In this document: positions 1 to 13,300 of the stretch, one piece after another
Position numbering within the stretch: the stretch's first letter is position 1
How the letters are laid out: each line of letters starts with the position of its first letter
From: Choristoneura fumiferana
Taxonomy: Eukaryota; Arthropoda; Insecta; Lepidoptera; Tortricidae
DNA: 64,000 nucleotides
Assembly: GCF_025370935.1 (NCBI RefSeq)
Contig: NC_133495.1
Coordinates: forward strand, 4,678,488 to 4,742,487
Direction of reading: 5' to 3'
Translations under genes and position numbers: made by a program
Notes under the pieces: model-generated
The model's database searches: none
What the model was told of the DNA's origin: nothing
The model's input: only the letters and a program-made list of their open reading frames with translations

Positions 1-30
1 AAAATACTAAATTTATTATAAAAATACATT

Positions 31-308
31 TCATTCTATTATCAGACCGGTGAAGATCTTCTCAAGTTCGGATCTTCTACTAATAAGCATGCAAGTATTT
101 GTCATAGTATAGTGAAAATGCAGGTACCTACAGTCAACAAAAATACAGTCCGCGTAACTAAAACTTATTTTATTTAATTGATTGCTAACTTCATTTTCTA
201 TGACGTCCAATAGGAGTACTGATGATAAGATATTGTAAATTGAATTAGTGGAAGCGCCCGTCTGTTTTGTATTCTGTGGCGCAGTAGCTACGAGTAAAAG
301 CCTCGTTT
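31..308 (-). CDS. Possible last exon of an unidentified minus-strand gene (gustatory-receptor-like?)
   Basis: An open minus-strand frame runs to a TGA at 31-33. A plausible acceptor (CTCATTACAG) lies just upstream of 308, and an AATAAA on the minus strand lies about 15 bases past the stop (around 11-17). That arrangement resembles a terminal coding exon. The peptide has a hydrophobic ILSSVLLLDV stretch followed by FSYADCIFVDCRYLHF and TNTCMLI. The FS...F.VD...L...T..T spacing faintly recalls the last transmembrane segment of insect gustatory receptors, but the usual TYLVILIQF ending is absent. The gene's other exons would have to lie at higher coordinates, inside or beyond FAK, and none was found. 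A chance open frame is a real alternative. Confidence 0.25.
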
Positions 309-399
309 CTGTAATGAGAGCCTTTCCAAGCCCGCGGTAAGCAGACACCAATCAACAGTATTGCACTGATGAATTGACGATATAACCTAGCTTTTGGTT

Positions 400-790
400 T
401 GTGAGAGTGGTGTAGCAAATATTCATTTAATTAAGGTAGCATCGAGATTCCCCCATATGCACTCGTGGATATGGGGGAATGGGGATTGGAGGGAAGCGAG
501 GCGGCTCGTGAGCCTCGAGATAGGTTGGACGGAACGCGCGCGTTTTTTAGGTATTGCTACTAAAACTTTCCGTGGGGTGTGCCCGGACAAGAATAGCTCC
601 CCCCCCCCATTTCATCCCGTTTGTGTCGTAGAAGGCGACTAAGGGAAAAATCCAGAAGGCAGCTTCGTCTTCTACTTATACCATCAGCGTAACACTCACT
701 GCGATCCCCAAGCCGCCTGCCAAGCGTAAACCGACCGACCGTGGCAACCGACCGTTCTAAGGGAGGCCTTTGTTCAATAGTGGATGAAAA
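400..790 (+). mobile_element. LINE-tail-like debris upstream of FAK
   Basis: The segment contains GTCGTAGAAGGCGACTAAGGG near 625-645, a block I recall from 3' ends of lepidopteran non-LTR elements (a cognate lies near 49060-49085). GGGAGGCCTTTGTTCAATAG near 760-780 matches tails at 9725-9755 and 42150-42175. No intact frame remains. It probably pushes the FAK promoter further upstream or includes 5' UTR; neither can be decided here. Confidence 0.4.
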
Positions 791-824
791 CTAAAACTTA
801 TGCAAAAGTTTCTAAATTGACGTT

Positions 825-3800
825 ATGATGGTGATTCCAGGAACAGCGCCCGCAGACCAGTCCACGCTAAAGGTGCACCTGCCCAACGGTGGGTTCAACG
901 TGGTCCGCGCGTCGGCTGATGAAGACGTCCGGTCGGTACTCCGGCTGCTGGCAGCGCGGCTGGCTGCCGGCGACCGCGTATATGCGTCATGCTTCGCGCT
1001 GAGGGCACGCCGGCTTACTACTGGGAAGGTGAGCTGAGTTTGTTGGTTATTTGACCGTGAGAGTTCTCATCATCACCATATCAGTCGTAGGACGTCCACT
1101 GTCGGACCCTTGTAATAAGTATAAGACTTATACCTCCAGTTGATTCAGTTGCAGATGCCAAATAAGTGTTATGCTTTTTTATTAGTACGCCAGGTCAATA
1201 TTAAACACAAAATTATGTTATGCCAAGGCCAAGTCTGTTACGCGAATTCATATAAAAATTTCTAAAACTGTCGCAGAACTGGCTCTGTAACGTTTTGCGA
1301 AATGAGCACCCCTGCTAAACAACATGTGTTTCCAGATCCGCTGGATCCACCAGGACACGCCGGTGTCGGAGCTGCTGGCGTCGTGGCCGGCGAGCGAGTG
1401 GCGGCTGGAGCTGCGCGTGCGCTACCTGCCCGACAACCTGCGCGCGCTCTGCGACAAGGACCGGGTCACCTTCCACTACTACTACGACCAGGTCACTTGT
1501 AATACCTTCATTTATTGAATCAGGCGTTACTTTACGGAGGTCTGGAAATTTGGGCCCACAGGATAGGGATAAAATCTTGAAATTTCAACCGCTGGGTTTG
1601 GAGTCATGAAATTTTGTACAGTTGTTCTTAACACAACCTCAATGAAGATCACGATATAAATTTTGGGATTTCCCAGGGGAATTTTGTAAAATCCCGGAAT
1701 TGCAACTGTAACTACCAGATCGAAGCCGCGGGTAATCTCTAGTATCAAATAATTTGTAAAAAATATATGCTTCATAGTTTTTCTGTTTCTTTTTTTAGGT
1801 GCGACATGACTACCTCAACGCCAACCATCCCATGGTGGACCAGGATTTGGCCGTACAAATATGCTGTTTAGAAATAAAGTAAGTGCAACCATGCTTTTAT
1901 AAAAATCAATGTTTTCGTTTCATTAAGTAAATAGGGTTTCTGTGGCAGGCTAGTTGGCGGTAGTATCGTGAGGTCCTTTTGACAACTTTGACATTTGTGT
2001 CGTGAGGTCCTTTTGACAACTTTGACATTTGTGTCGTGAGGTCCTTTTGACAACTTTGACATTTGTGTCGTGAGGTCCTTTTGACAACTTTGACATTTGT
2101 GTCATGAGGTCCTTTTGACAACTTTGACATTTGTGTCGTGAGGTCCTTTTGACAACTTTGACATTTGTGTCGTGAGGTCCTTTTGACAACTTTGACATTT
2201 GTGTCGTGAGGTCCTTTTGACAACTTTGACATTTGTGTCATGAGGTCCTTTTGACAACTTTGACATTTGTGTCGTGAGGTCCTTTTGACAACTTTGACAT
2301 TTGTGTCATGAGGTCCTTTTGACAACTTTGACATTTGTGTCATGAGGTCCTTTTGACAACTTTGACATTTGTGTCATGAGGTCCTTTTGAAAACTTTGAC
2401 ATTTGTGTCGTGAGGTCCTTTTGACAACTTTGACATTTGTGTCGTGAGGTCCTTTTGACAACTTTGACATTTGTGTCGTGAGGTCCTTTTGTCAACTTTG
2501 ACATTTGTGTCACGTTTGTGATTGGTTGAATAACTACAAGAGCCAATCGCAAACAAGACTGAAACGTCAAACGGACCTCGCGATACTAACTAACGCCATC
2601 TAGCGATATTTTACCTCTCTATAAACCCTTTCTTTAATATTTGTATTTTAGACTTACACATAAAAGATATTTCTAAACAGGTCAAATTAGTAAATTTAAT
2701 ATAGTACCTTTTTCAGACAATGGCATCATGGTCAAAAGACACCAGGCAAATGTATTAATTTTACAGTAACTACATTAATGTGCTTTATGATTGCAGGTAC
2801 TTCTGCAAAGACATGCAGATATCAGTGGACAAGAAGTCAAACATCGAGTACCTAGAGAAAGAGTTTGGGCTCCACAAGTTCTTACCCAAGGCCGTACTCG
2901 ACGCCATCAAGCCCAAAGTGCTGAAGAAGGCTATACAGCAGCAGTTTAAGAAGGTAAGCCTTTGGTGTAAAGGACAGCATATGCGTGCTTGTTCACTAAA
3001 CGGATCGCTCCCAACTACATAGTACAATCGCGCAACTAGTTCGGTCTTTAGTTTCATTTGGTACACCAGTATATGTAATCGAGTCTATAAGCATGTATAC
3101 CTCCCGTTTTAATAAACGTTTTACCTTTTTGCTAGCTCGCTCTTACTAAAACTAGTACATTCAAAGAATCATTCAGGCGCTCGGCAGGTCGGGCTATTCG
3201 GAATAGTTCGGAGCGATTCGGTTTGATTGCTTTTCGAGATATTGTACAACATGTAATTTTCATGGGCCGACTGTACCTTAAGCAGAAAGGAGATGGGAAT
3301 AGTTCGTTCTAGTAAGTATAGTGTCAGGAACTACTTCTTATTGTATTTACACCACAAGCCTAGTGCAGAGTGAAATTTTAAACGTAATACAATATATAGT
3401 TTCGCTCTCAGTTAATACTGGACGAAATTGTGAATATTATGCATTAACTCATTTGTTTTCGATATAAATTGCAGTTCGTTATTTTAATTGTGGAAACCGC
3501 AAATTTTATTTGACTAATTTAACATTTTATAGAGATGCTACAATAGAGAAATATAATTCAAATTATTACCTAACATATTTCAATGATCAAATCAATCACA
3601 ATGACAAGTACAAGAAAATACAATGCAGCGTCATGGGCACGACACCTCCGCCGCAAATTTGAATCTTTCAAGTTTGTTTCCTCAGCTTGTCATCATTGAA
3701 ATTCTAATTGTAACGTAACATACCGGGTGTGGCCTGTAATATGAGCAAATAATTAAAACATAGATCATACTCGTCAAACTGAACAACATTAGTTCAGCGA

Positions 3801-6800
3801 CTTTTAAAAATAATTAGTTTTTTTAATTTTTATTACACCTTTAAGTTTATGCGAAGAAGCAATGTAAAGCAAAATGCTTGTTGTTTGTAGGGTGACAGGC
3901 GATGTTAGTTGTGTTCTAGGATGGCGTACATTGGTAGCAGAGCAGATTATTATTGAGTTATAACACATATACAAAATTTAAAAAAATACAACTACTATCT
4001 AATCTACTTACTATTTACAAACTTATACTAAATAGAAAATGTCTTCAAGGCTGCTGCTTTGGGGGGCCGTTCCTAGGAGGCTGGCAGCATTACCTCTCTG
4101 GATAGCTAGGCTGATGCGTTGTGCAAGGTAAGCACCAGCCCGCCGATCCCTTGAGGTATCTACCAGCCGAGAAGATATCTGGCGGAAGAGCTGTTTTGCC
4201 TCTGGCCCCCAGGCCCCAGAGTTTCTACACCAAAAGGCGTAAATATACAAGCCTCACCAAAGGCTGCGTATTTACGCCGTTTGTTGCTCTCAGCGGAGGC
4301 CGCCGCTGCACCCGCCTGGCCGGATGTCGCATGGATATGAGAGGGTGCCAACGTGTCGACGCACGTGGCATCCCAAACTAGCGGTCTGCCACGACTCCAC
4401 GGAATGAGGGTCATTCCGTCAGGTCGCTTGCCGTCGTCACGAGACATACCCGTTGGTTCAAGTATGGCCGGAACGTTGACTGTAACGAGCGCCCGACGGA
4501 TGATGTCATTGATACTGGCATGGCGGGAGAAGCGGCCAGCACTGCGCTGGCAAGAAAGGCCATGATACATTTGTACCTATGAAAAAGGGAAAATCTAAAG
4601 ACTCCATCATTTTACTACTAACATTATCATTATAAGACTGTAACTAATACAGTAATATGGGACTAGAGCCTAGAGCCTGAAATAAACGTTAAATTATTAT
4701 TATTATTATTTTTAAAAGTCGCTGAACTCATTTTGTTCAGTTTGACGAGTACGGTCTACGTTTTATTTTTTGCTAGGTCACACCCGGTATATATATATGT
4801 ACCACCCGGTATGGCTTCCGCCATTGTATGGAACCCGTTTGAGGTGACCTACATCTTGCTGTTAGAGAGGGTCCAGAAGGCTTTCTTGAGAACGCTGTAC
4901 AAAAAAATATATGGATGTTACCCGTATTTATACCCTACTAAATTCTTACTTGGCACTCTAGGCTTTAACTCATTGGAGGTGAGGCGCAACCTGAGCCTTC
5001 TAGTTTTTACTGTTCGGGTCTTGCGTGGGCGGCAGACTGTCCTGAGCTCGTTGAGCAGCTAGTTAGATTTTCTGTCCCTGACGTGCCGAGGATAACCTTG
5101 AGACCGCGTATGCGCTCCTGTTAGCCGTGCCTGCGGCTCGCACAGTGTCGCACAGGCACTCGCCGCTGCCGCGCGCTCTGGCGATGCTGAATGCGCTGCT
5201 GGAGTCCACTCCGGAGTGCGACTTGCTGGCTGGGCGTTGGGCTGCTGTGTCTCGACAATTATTAATGTTCTGCGAGATGATGGATGACAGGAAAACTAGT
5301 GTTCCTATGTAAAGTTTCTCACTGTACTTTAGTTTAAGATGTGATTTGTGTAGTTTCACAGTGTATTGGTCAATACTGTAATGCTGTGAAATGTACTTTT
5401 TTAATAAATAAAAAATAAAATAAAATATGTATAATATTCATCTAGTACCCAAAATTCCCAAGTTTCAGAAAAACGTGTATTTCCAGGTGGCGAACCTAGC
5501 TGACACAGAGTGCATGCTGAAGTATCTGGAGACGATGCACACGCACTACGGATACGACCGGGAGACGTTCACGGGCGCGCTGGGCTCGGGCTGGGCCATA
5601 CCCATCGAGCTGGCCATCGGCCCAGATATAGGTAAGGGGAGCGCCAAAGTTCGCATACTCTTCGCTTGTCCGAATCATCGTATGTCAGAATTTTTGATTT
5701 TTTTGTGTATATAGTCAACAAAAAGTATAGTCAGCGAAAATACTTGTACTAAATTTTCTTTTACGATAACTTATTATCTTTTCAGATATATCGTACGTGT
5801 CGCACAAGGCTGGCGAACCACCGACTTACACCAAGATCGCGTCGTTTAGCGACATCGTGGCGGTCCAGACGCTCAAGTCCAACTGCACGCAATCTCAGAC
5901 CACGCAGCCACAGGTATTTTTGTTCATAATAGTCACATCTTGGGTTGGAAAACCTGACTATGAAGCGAGGTTTGATCCCCGGTCGGGGTTGATATTTATG
6001 AATAATTTGAATGTTTGTTCTCGGGTCTTGGACGTTTAATATGTTATTAAGTATGTATAAATCTACGTAAGTAAGTTTTATCTGTTGCTTACCCATAGTG
6101 CAAGCTTTGCTAAGTTTGGGACTAGGTCAATTGGTGTCAATTGTCCCATGATGAGTATTTATTTATTTTATTATTATTTATCTTCTCCTGGTGGTAGCTA
6201 AGCTAAGTTGTGGTCTAAAGCCCAGTTTAGACTTTCAAGACAATTCGTATAATTTGCATAACATTGCGAAGCTGGAAGTGATCAATTGAATGCCGTAATT
6301 TATTGCAACATCCTTGGTTTTTTTGCGAGTCTAAACTAGACTTTACACAGAAGAGACGGGGGTGCGTCGCGGACAGGGCGGAGAGGCGCAGACGTCGAAG
6401 CGTCACGTCCGCGCCGCGTCTCTTCTATCTGTTTTGGATCGCGATGTTTCTACACATTTAGTACGAAAACAGATTCAAGGGGCGCCGCGACTGCGACGCA
6501 CCCCCGTCCCAAGTCTCTTCTGTGTGACTTGCACCTAAGATTGAGCACACTCGCCTGGTACCCATTCACCCTCTAGTTTGTAGTGTTCAGGAAACATGCA
6601 GGCAGGGAATTCCCCTTCTCAGCTGTCCGCATATTTTTAGGGGTTAGCTTCTTAACAATAGATTTGAATTTTGTGTCTGTGTGACCGTGTTTATTTGAAA
6701 TTTGGACGAACTGTTTTGTCAATGGGTTACAAGGTTGTGTTTCTGTTTTCAGAGTGGCTCGTCGTGCGGTAAGGCGGCGCTTCAGTTGCGGGTGAAGGGG

Positions 6801-7312
6801 GCGACTGAAACGTTGACGATCACGTGCAGCAGCGTCGATGTAAGTACCATACTACTATAAATACGATACGATACGATGTTTATGGGCGGTGGTGATCTCT
6901 TAACATCAGGAGACCCACTTGCTCGTTTGCCATCCAGTCGAATTAAAAAAAACTAGTGATTCACGTATAGGTACGGTCAAGGACTTTAATTAATGAGCCA
7001 CCATGGAACCTTTTCAAAGGAAAAGTCATACGTTGTTAATTTATGCGATGTCACTATAAAGTTTACTGTGAAATAGTTCCCTTGACCGTACACTTCTTTT
7101 ATTTTAGCATTAGAAAAAAGGTAAACCATCTTGACGAGACTTTTTATTGAAGAGCTCTTTTGACGGGGCCGGCCTCTTCCATGTTCGCCCACGATCGCTG
7201 TTGCATTCATATTGTCCCATTGCATTGCAGGCTGCAGAAAGTTTAGCAGACTTGGTGGATGGCTATTGCAGGCTCGTCACAGAATCGCAGACCTCTCTCT
7301 GGAACAGAACGA
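825..7312 (+). CDS. Fak: FAK exons 1-8: FERM domain (about residues 1-346)
   Basis: This block encodes the N-terminal FERM domain, which in the family autoinhibits the kinase and binds membrane lipids and receptor tails. Recognisable stretches are LELRVRYLP (exon 2), VQICCLEIK (exon 3), NIEYLEKEFGLHKFLPKAVL (exon 4), WAIPIELAIGPD (exon 5) and LADLVDGYCRLV (exon 8), each matching the known FAK order. Exon 1 is GC-rich and poorly conserved, as FAK N-termini usually are. Introns 3 and 4 are packed with transposons: the 34-bp minisatellite is in intron 3, and a TIR element plus a LINE tail are in intron 4. The LINE tail ends only about 60 bp before the acceptor of exon 5. Confidence 0.93.
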
Positions 7313-10300
7313 GTAAGTGTTCGTCTTATTTGATAAATATTCTAGTGAAATGTATAATTAAAAACATAACCCTCCTTCGAGCATCATCATCAAAGTCAAA
7401 GTCAAAGTCAAAATATCTTTATTCAATTTAGGCTATAACAAGCACTTATGAATGTCAAAAAAATCTACCACCGGTTCGGAAAAACCTCTGTTGAGAAGAA
7501 TCCGGCAAGAAACTCAACGAGGTATAATTTTTTTCAAACAGATTTACAATATTATTAAATGATCTCTATACATCACAATTATTTAACACAACTTTATTTT
7601 TAACACAGTAGGTTCGCTATTTGAAGGGATCGCTAATGCGGATCGGAATTATTTCCAAATATCCCTGTCCATGATATAATCATTAACTTTATAATACGCC
7701 TTAGATATTAATGTCTTCTTGACAATAGATCTGAATTTTGTATCTGTTTCATTTATAATATTTATTGGAATTTTATTATAAAAACGAATGCAATTTCCCA
7801 GAAACGACTTTTTGGTTTCATCATCATCCCAACCTATATTCGTCCCACTGCTGGGCACAGGCCTCCTCTTAGAATAAGAGGGCTTGGGCCATAGTTCCCA
7901 CGCGGGCCCATTGCGGATTGATCGAGCAGTCTGTTAAAAATTGTTCTTCACTACATACATAAACGTTCATTGCAGAAAATCTGATTTCATTTTTAATATG
8001 TGAATTTATCCCTGTTTCACCATCCATGGATTAAATTTATCTGATGGATAAATGTGATGCCGTCTCTGTTAGTTTTGTTCGAATAGACGGAGATAGCATC
8101 ACATTTATCCGTCAAATAAAATTAATCAATGGGTGGTGAAACAGCCCCTTAGATTATTTTTTTTACAAGCTACCGTATGGAAATCGCTTAACTGTCAGTG
8201 CAAAAGTGAGTAAATATGATTTGAAAAGACGTGTCATTAATATCTGTCACCGCGGAACATGCAAAAATATCTGACGCGTCCTACCGGCCCTAGAAATAAA
8301 GTCGTATCAGATATTTACGCTTTGTTGTGTCAGATATTGTAGCTGGTGACTGTACATTATTATTAATCTATGTTTTTCTTACAACAATCGCTGTATTGGG
8401 AGATTTAAAGTAGGTATATTTAGTTTTAATATTTTTTTGCAGCGGAAATGAGCAGTAGCTCGTCGGAAGGCAAGACGAGTTCATGGGAAGGCAACACCGC
8501 CACGCTACTGTCTGAGGACTACGCGGAAATCGTTGATGATGATGCTGATTACTCCACCCCGGCCGGTAAGCGCGCCTTTATAACCTAACAACAATAACAA
8601 CAACATCAATGACGATGGTTACACCTACAAACAAACGACGATTAGAACAACAATAATGAATAACGGTAACTGCGACAACAACAATAAGGTTAACATATAT
8701 GACTACATCAATAACACTAACGGCGATGACGACATTAACAACACACGACGATGAAAATAAGAACAATAACCTTAACGGAAAATAACAACAGCGACAACCA
8801 TACACGACAATAACAACAACATCACACATAACAAGTTTGCTCGTTCCATGCGGGAAATTTGTCCTTTCCTGGGATAAAAGTAGCCTAGGTATAGGTACTA
8901 ACACGTTGTAAAGAGTACCCTAACCCATTGTAAATTCGATAAGGAGTCACTGTATTGTCGTGTATTTATTCTGTTGTATTGTAATCTATCAATTCTGGCG
9001 GTCGAAACAGCTTGAGAGACACAGCTACCGCTTTCAATACCATATTTCAACAAATATAGTTGTTGATATCAAAACAAGCATATTGTTACATTTTCTATTT
9101 TTTTTTTCAGTTCGCGACTACGAACTAGTTCGTAATCAGATCGAGCTCACCGGTATTATTGGAGAAGGACAGTTTGGCGACGTGCATAAAGGTAATTCCC
9201 TGTTTTTGGGTTCCGTCCCTCAAGAGAAAAAAGAAACCCTTGAAGGATCATTGCGTTGTCCAGTGTCTGACATTTGTTTGAATTTAAATTTTGATTTTGA
9301 GTTTATATTTTACTTGAATGTACCTTTTTAGATGTGACATGTTGGTTACTAACATATTAATAATAACACTTACAATTTTATGGGTGACTAGCCTGTTACC
9401 CGCGACTCCGTCGCGAAGAATTCATTAATGCTATCCCGCAGGAACTAGTTATACAATTTCCCGGATTAAAAACTATCCTATGTCCTTCCCCGCGACTCAA
9501 ACTAATCGTATACCGAATTTCATCTAAATCGTTTCAACGATGATTGAGTTAACAAACAAACATACTTACAAACTTTCGCATTTATAAATTAGTGGGAGTA
9601 GTCTGAAAATAAATAATAATTATTATTATTTCCACCGGTTGCCCGCAATTCTCACGATGTCGTTAGTCCACCTAGTGGGAGGCGTGCCAACGCAGTGGCG
9701 AGTTCTCGTTCATTGTGGCGTTCTAGGGGGAGGCCTTTGTTCAGCAGTGGACGTCTTCCGGCTGATGATGATGATGATTATTATTATTATTATTTCCATC
9801 CAGGCACGTGTCGAGTGGCATCAGCGAACCACCCGTCGCTGCGGCGGCAGCTCACGATACAAAAGCAGCAGGGCAAAGGAAGCGCCGGCGAGTACATCCT
9901 GCCCGTCGCCGTCAAAACCTGCAAGATGGACGCCGACTTAGACACCGCCGAGAAGTTTCTGGAAGAAGCCTGTGAGTTGTTGTTATACGTAGATAGATAA
10001 CAAATAATCAAGCATGACATTATTGAAAACGAACGCTGCAAGTTATGTACAATCACGCTACGGGATTGGTGAACCACTCGCCACGGTTTGTAATTTAGCC
10101 GAGTAATGCATAGTCGTAGTAAATATAGACATGGGAAACGTGAACAAAATTACACGGCCAAATTACGAACAGTGGCTTAACGATGCCCGTGTACTGTACA
10201 CCAATTAAATAATTAAAATGTCACTCAATAGATTTAGTCACCACTGACGGTCAGAAACCTATTTACATTACACGTTTAGGCTGCGGTTTGACCAGAGCTG

Positions 10301-13300
10301 TGCGAGAAATGTGTTTGTCGTGAACCAGTATTTTCGCTCAGGGCAACTCTAGTGGAAACATCTCGGCGGAGCGAAGATAGGTAAATGAAACGTTTCTATT
10401 GGTTCGTGACAAACATTCCTCGCTCGCACATCTCTGGTGAAAACGCAAACTTTCTTATAATTCTATGAAGTTTATAATTATTTTATATTCATTATTTTAC
10501 CTTCAGACATAATGCAGCAGTTCTCCCACCCCCACATAATCGGTCTGGTGGGGGTATGCAGCGCGCCCCCTATCTGGATAGTCATGGAGCTGGCGACACT
10601 GGGGGAGATGAGGGCGTACCTGCAACAGAACGCGAGAAGGTACTGACGACTGACTGAATTCTGGACTTTTTGCCTTTTAAAAAACTTAAAATGTAATAAA
10701 AAATAAAAAGGATATTTTATATGTCAGATTGCTTGGTCCAATGATTGTTTGGTGTAATTTAAATTTTACTGAAACCATCAAATTCTCAGAAACTCAAAGG
10801 GGTCACGCCGTTTTGTCATCTAATTAGTTTCAAATATTGCGTTTTTATTGATTATATCATATAATCTACATTATGTATTTAGTCTGTAAGGTATTTATGT
10901 ATAGGCCGTGTTACCTGATATAAATGTTTTTTATATTTATTTGACAGGCTTGAAACGTGTACGCTGGTACTGTACATTTACCAGCTGTCAACGGCGCTGA
11001 GTTACTTAGAGAGCAAGAAGTTCGTCCACAGAGACATCGCCGCGCGAAATGTACTAGTCTCCACTCCCACCTGCGTCAAGGTGAGGTTAATAACGTAACG
11101 AGATTATTTTTTGGACTGAAAGTAGACTAATAAGCAGGTATATTTCTTTTATTGATTGGAAAAAAGTTACAAAGGGGAAGATTTATTTATTTCTTGTTAG
11201 TTTACTGCTCGTTTATGAATCGGGAGAATCGACACGTTTTAAAGACAGATAATTTACTGAAATAAAATTATTCGTATAGTTGGACTGTGTACAATGTAAC
11301 AACCACCAATAACTCTTTCAGTTGGCTGACTTCGGACTGTCAAAGATGGTCGAAGATAAGTCTTACTATAAGGCGTCTCGCGGCAAGTTACCCATCAAAT
11401 GGATGGCTCCAGAATCCATTAACTTTAGAAGATTTACGTCTGCCTCAGACGTTTGGATGTTTGGTAAGTAATACTTGTTAAAAAGTGAAACATTTTTGAG
11501 CTTAAATGTTTCACTTTTTCATTCGATTCCATGTACATATTTTAGTTAACTTTTATGACCATCGTAATGACAAGTGCTAAATGTTTATTCTGCAAGTAGG
11601 CCGCTAAGGGCTCTTCTACAATGTCACTTTTTTAATAAACTACCTGCGCTTTCGGAAACACCATTTTTTGTCAAGAAGAATGCGCCACAAGAAACTTTTA
11701 TTGAAACTAACTGTTCTTAATTTCATGTCGTTCCAGGTGTTTGCATGTGGGAGATCCTAATGCTGGGAGTGAAGCCCTTCAGCGGCGTGAAGAACAACGA
11801 CGTGATAGGGAAGTTGGAGAACGGCGAGCGTCTCGCTCTGCCGCCGCGCTGCCCGCCGCGCCTGTACTCCGTCATGTCCCGCTGTTGGGCCTACGAGCCC
11901 AGCCAGAGACCCGCCCAGCATCAGCTGAAGGAGACCCTCTTGTAAGTTAATCATCATCATAATCATATCAGCCGTAGCACGTCCACTGTTGGACATAGTA
12001 ATATAATTAACTTAAGATTGTTTTTTTGGAATCTTTTTGTATTTTTTATTTCAATTCCAAATTTTTACTTTTACTTTTTTTTAAATTTAGGTTTTACGGG
12101 ATGACCGTAAAAGTAAAAATTTGGAATTGAAATAAAAATACAAAAAGATTCCAAAAAAACAATCTTAATTTGATTGCTTAATAACGATATCTCTTGTCCG
12201 GGTAAGCGGTTAGTTCCAATGGAGTGCCGACAGTTTCTCGATGAGAGCTACGGTACAGATGTCGCTAGCGTCACTGCTTAAGTGGCTAAATAAGAAACAA
12301 ACAAGCTGAGATATGTGGTGCATAGGGGAAATTCGTGTCTGTACCGTTGTCCAGCAGTGGTGTAGCGGTATAGCACGTGGCACGGAATGCCGAGGACCTG
12401 GGTTCGATTCCCAGTGCTGGTCTTATTTTTCTGGTTTTTCTGTGCATCTATATTTCAGTTTGTATTTTCAATATAATTAATTCTTAATTGGGCTCATACA
12501 ATCCCAGGCAAAGGCCCGCTCCGAACCAATGGAAAGAGACAATACAATTCAAATATTCTTTATTGATCACTACAAACCTATTATGGACAACAAGCAAGGG
12601 AGGGTTAAAGCACCCGGCTGCATCTCCCCAATTCCCTGGAGCTTACTACGGGGAGGAGAGGGTTGGAGAGCTTTCTTATCTACCAACAGAGTCTTGCTTC
12701 AGTCGTTTGTTGGAAAGCCGGGAGAGCATGCATTCTCCTGTTAGGCTCTGCCGTGCGGGGGTCAGTCTTTTGTTGATCGCCGTTAGTTTCTTCCTTGAAT
12801 TGGACTATGTGTGTTGACAGTGAGATTCTGCAAGAAGAGCGCAGCACGGCGTGGGACACGATGCGACGCGAGAACAGACGCGTGGCCGCCGCCTCCTGGG
12901 GGGACGAGCCGCCGCCCAAGCCCAGCCGCCCGCATACCAACCTGACAGGTACACTCATCTACTGGAATAGGTGATATAAATTACATAAATGAAAAAAGAT
13001 AGAGATAAACATGTTGGCAAAAGATACATCCCACGAGGGAATCAATTTCACATTCTTCTAGACTTTTTAGTAGTTTATAAATCTGTAGGGTTTTTGATTT
13101 TTTTTCTTTTATTTTCTACTATCAACATGTTAACTCTGAGTCCCTACTACTATATAGATTTGTAATTATCTTGATATTAAAATAAAAATTGCCATTTTCT
13201 GAAACTTCCTTTGTTTCCAGCCGCCGACTCAACCTCCGTCCAAACCGGGGCCGCCCCGCAGACGTACATCGTGGCGCAAAACCCGCTCGTGCTGGCCCAT

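Noticed and set aside
1966..2512. CRISPR-like regular repeat
   Set aside because: Units are directly abutting with no unique spacers, and the window is an animal genome.
1868..2570. Long overlapping minus-strand open frames with a repeated KLSKGPHDTNVKVVKRTSRH peptide
   Set aside because: They are translations of the 34-bp tandem repeat, open in every minus frame because the unit has no minus-strand stop; there is no codon bias or flanking gene structure.
12357..12422. tRNA gene with boxes A and B
   Set aside because: The same sequence recurs with shared flanks at 58634 and 17956, so it is the head of a SINE; a clean four-arm cloverleaf with acceptor stem was not visible.
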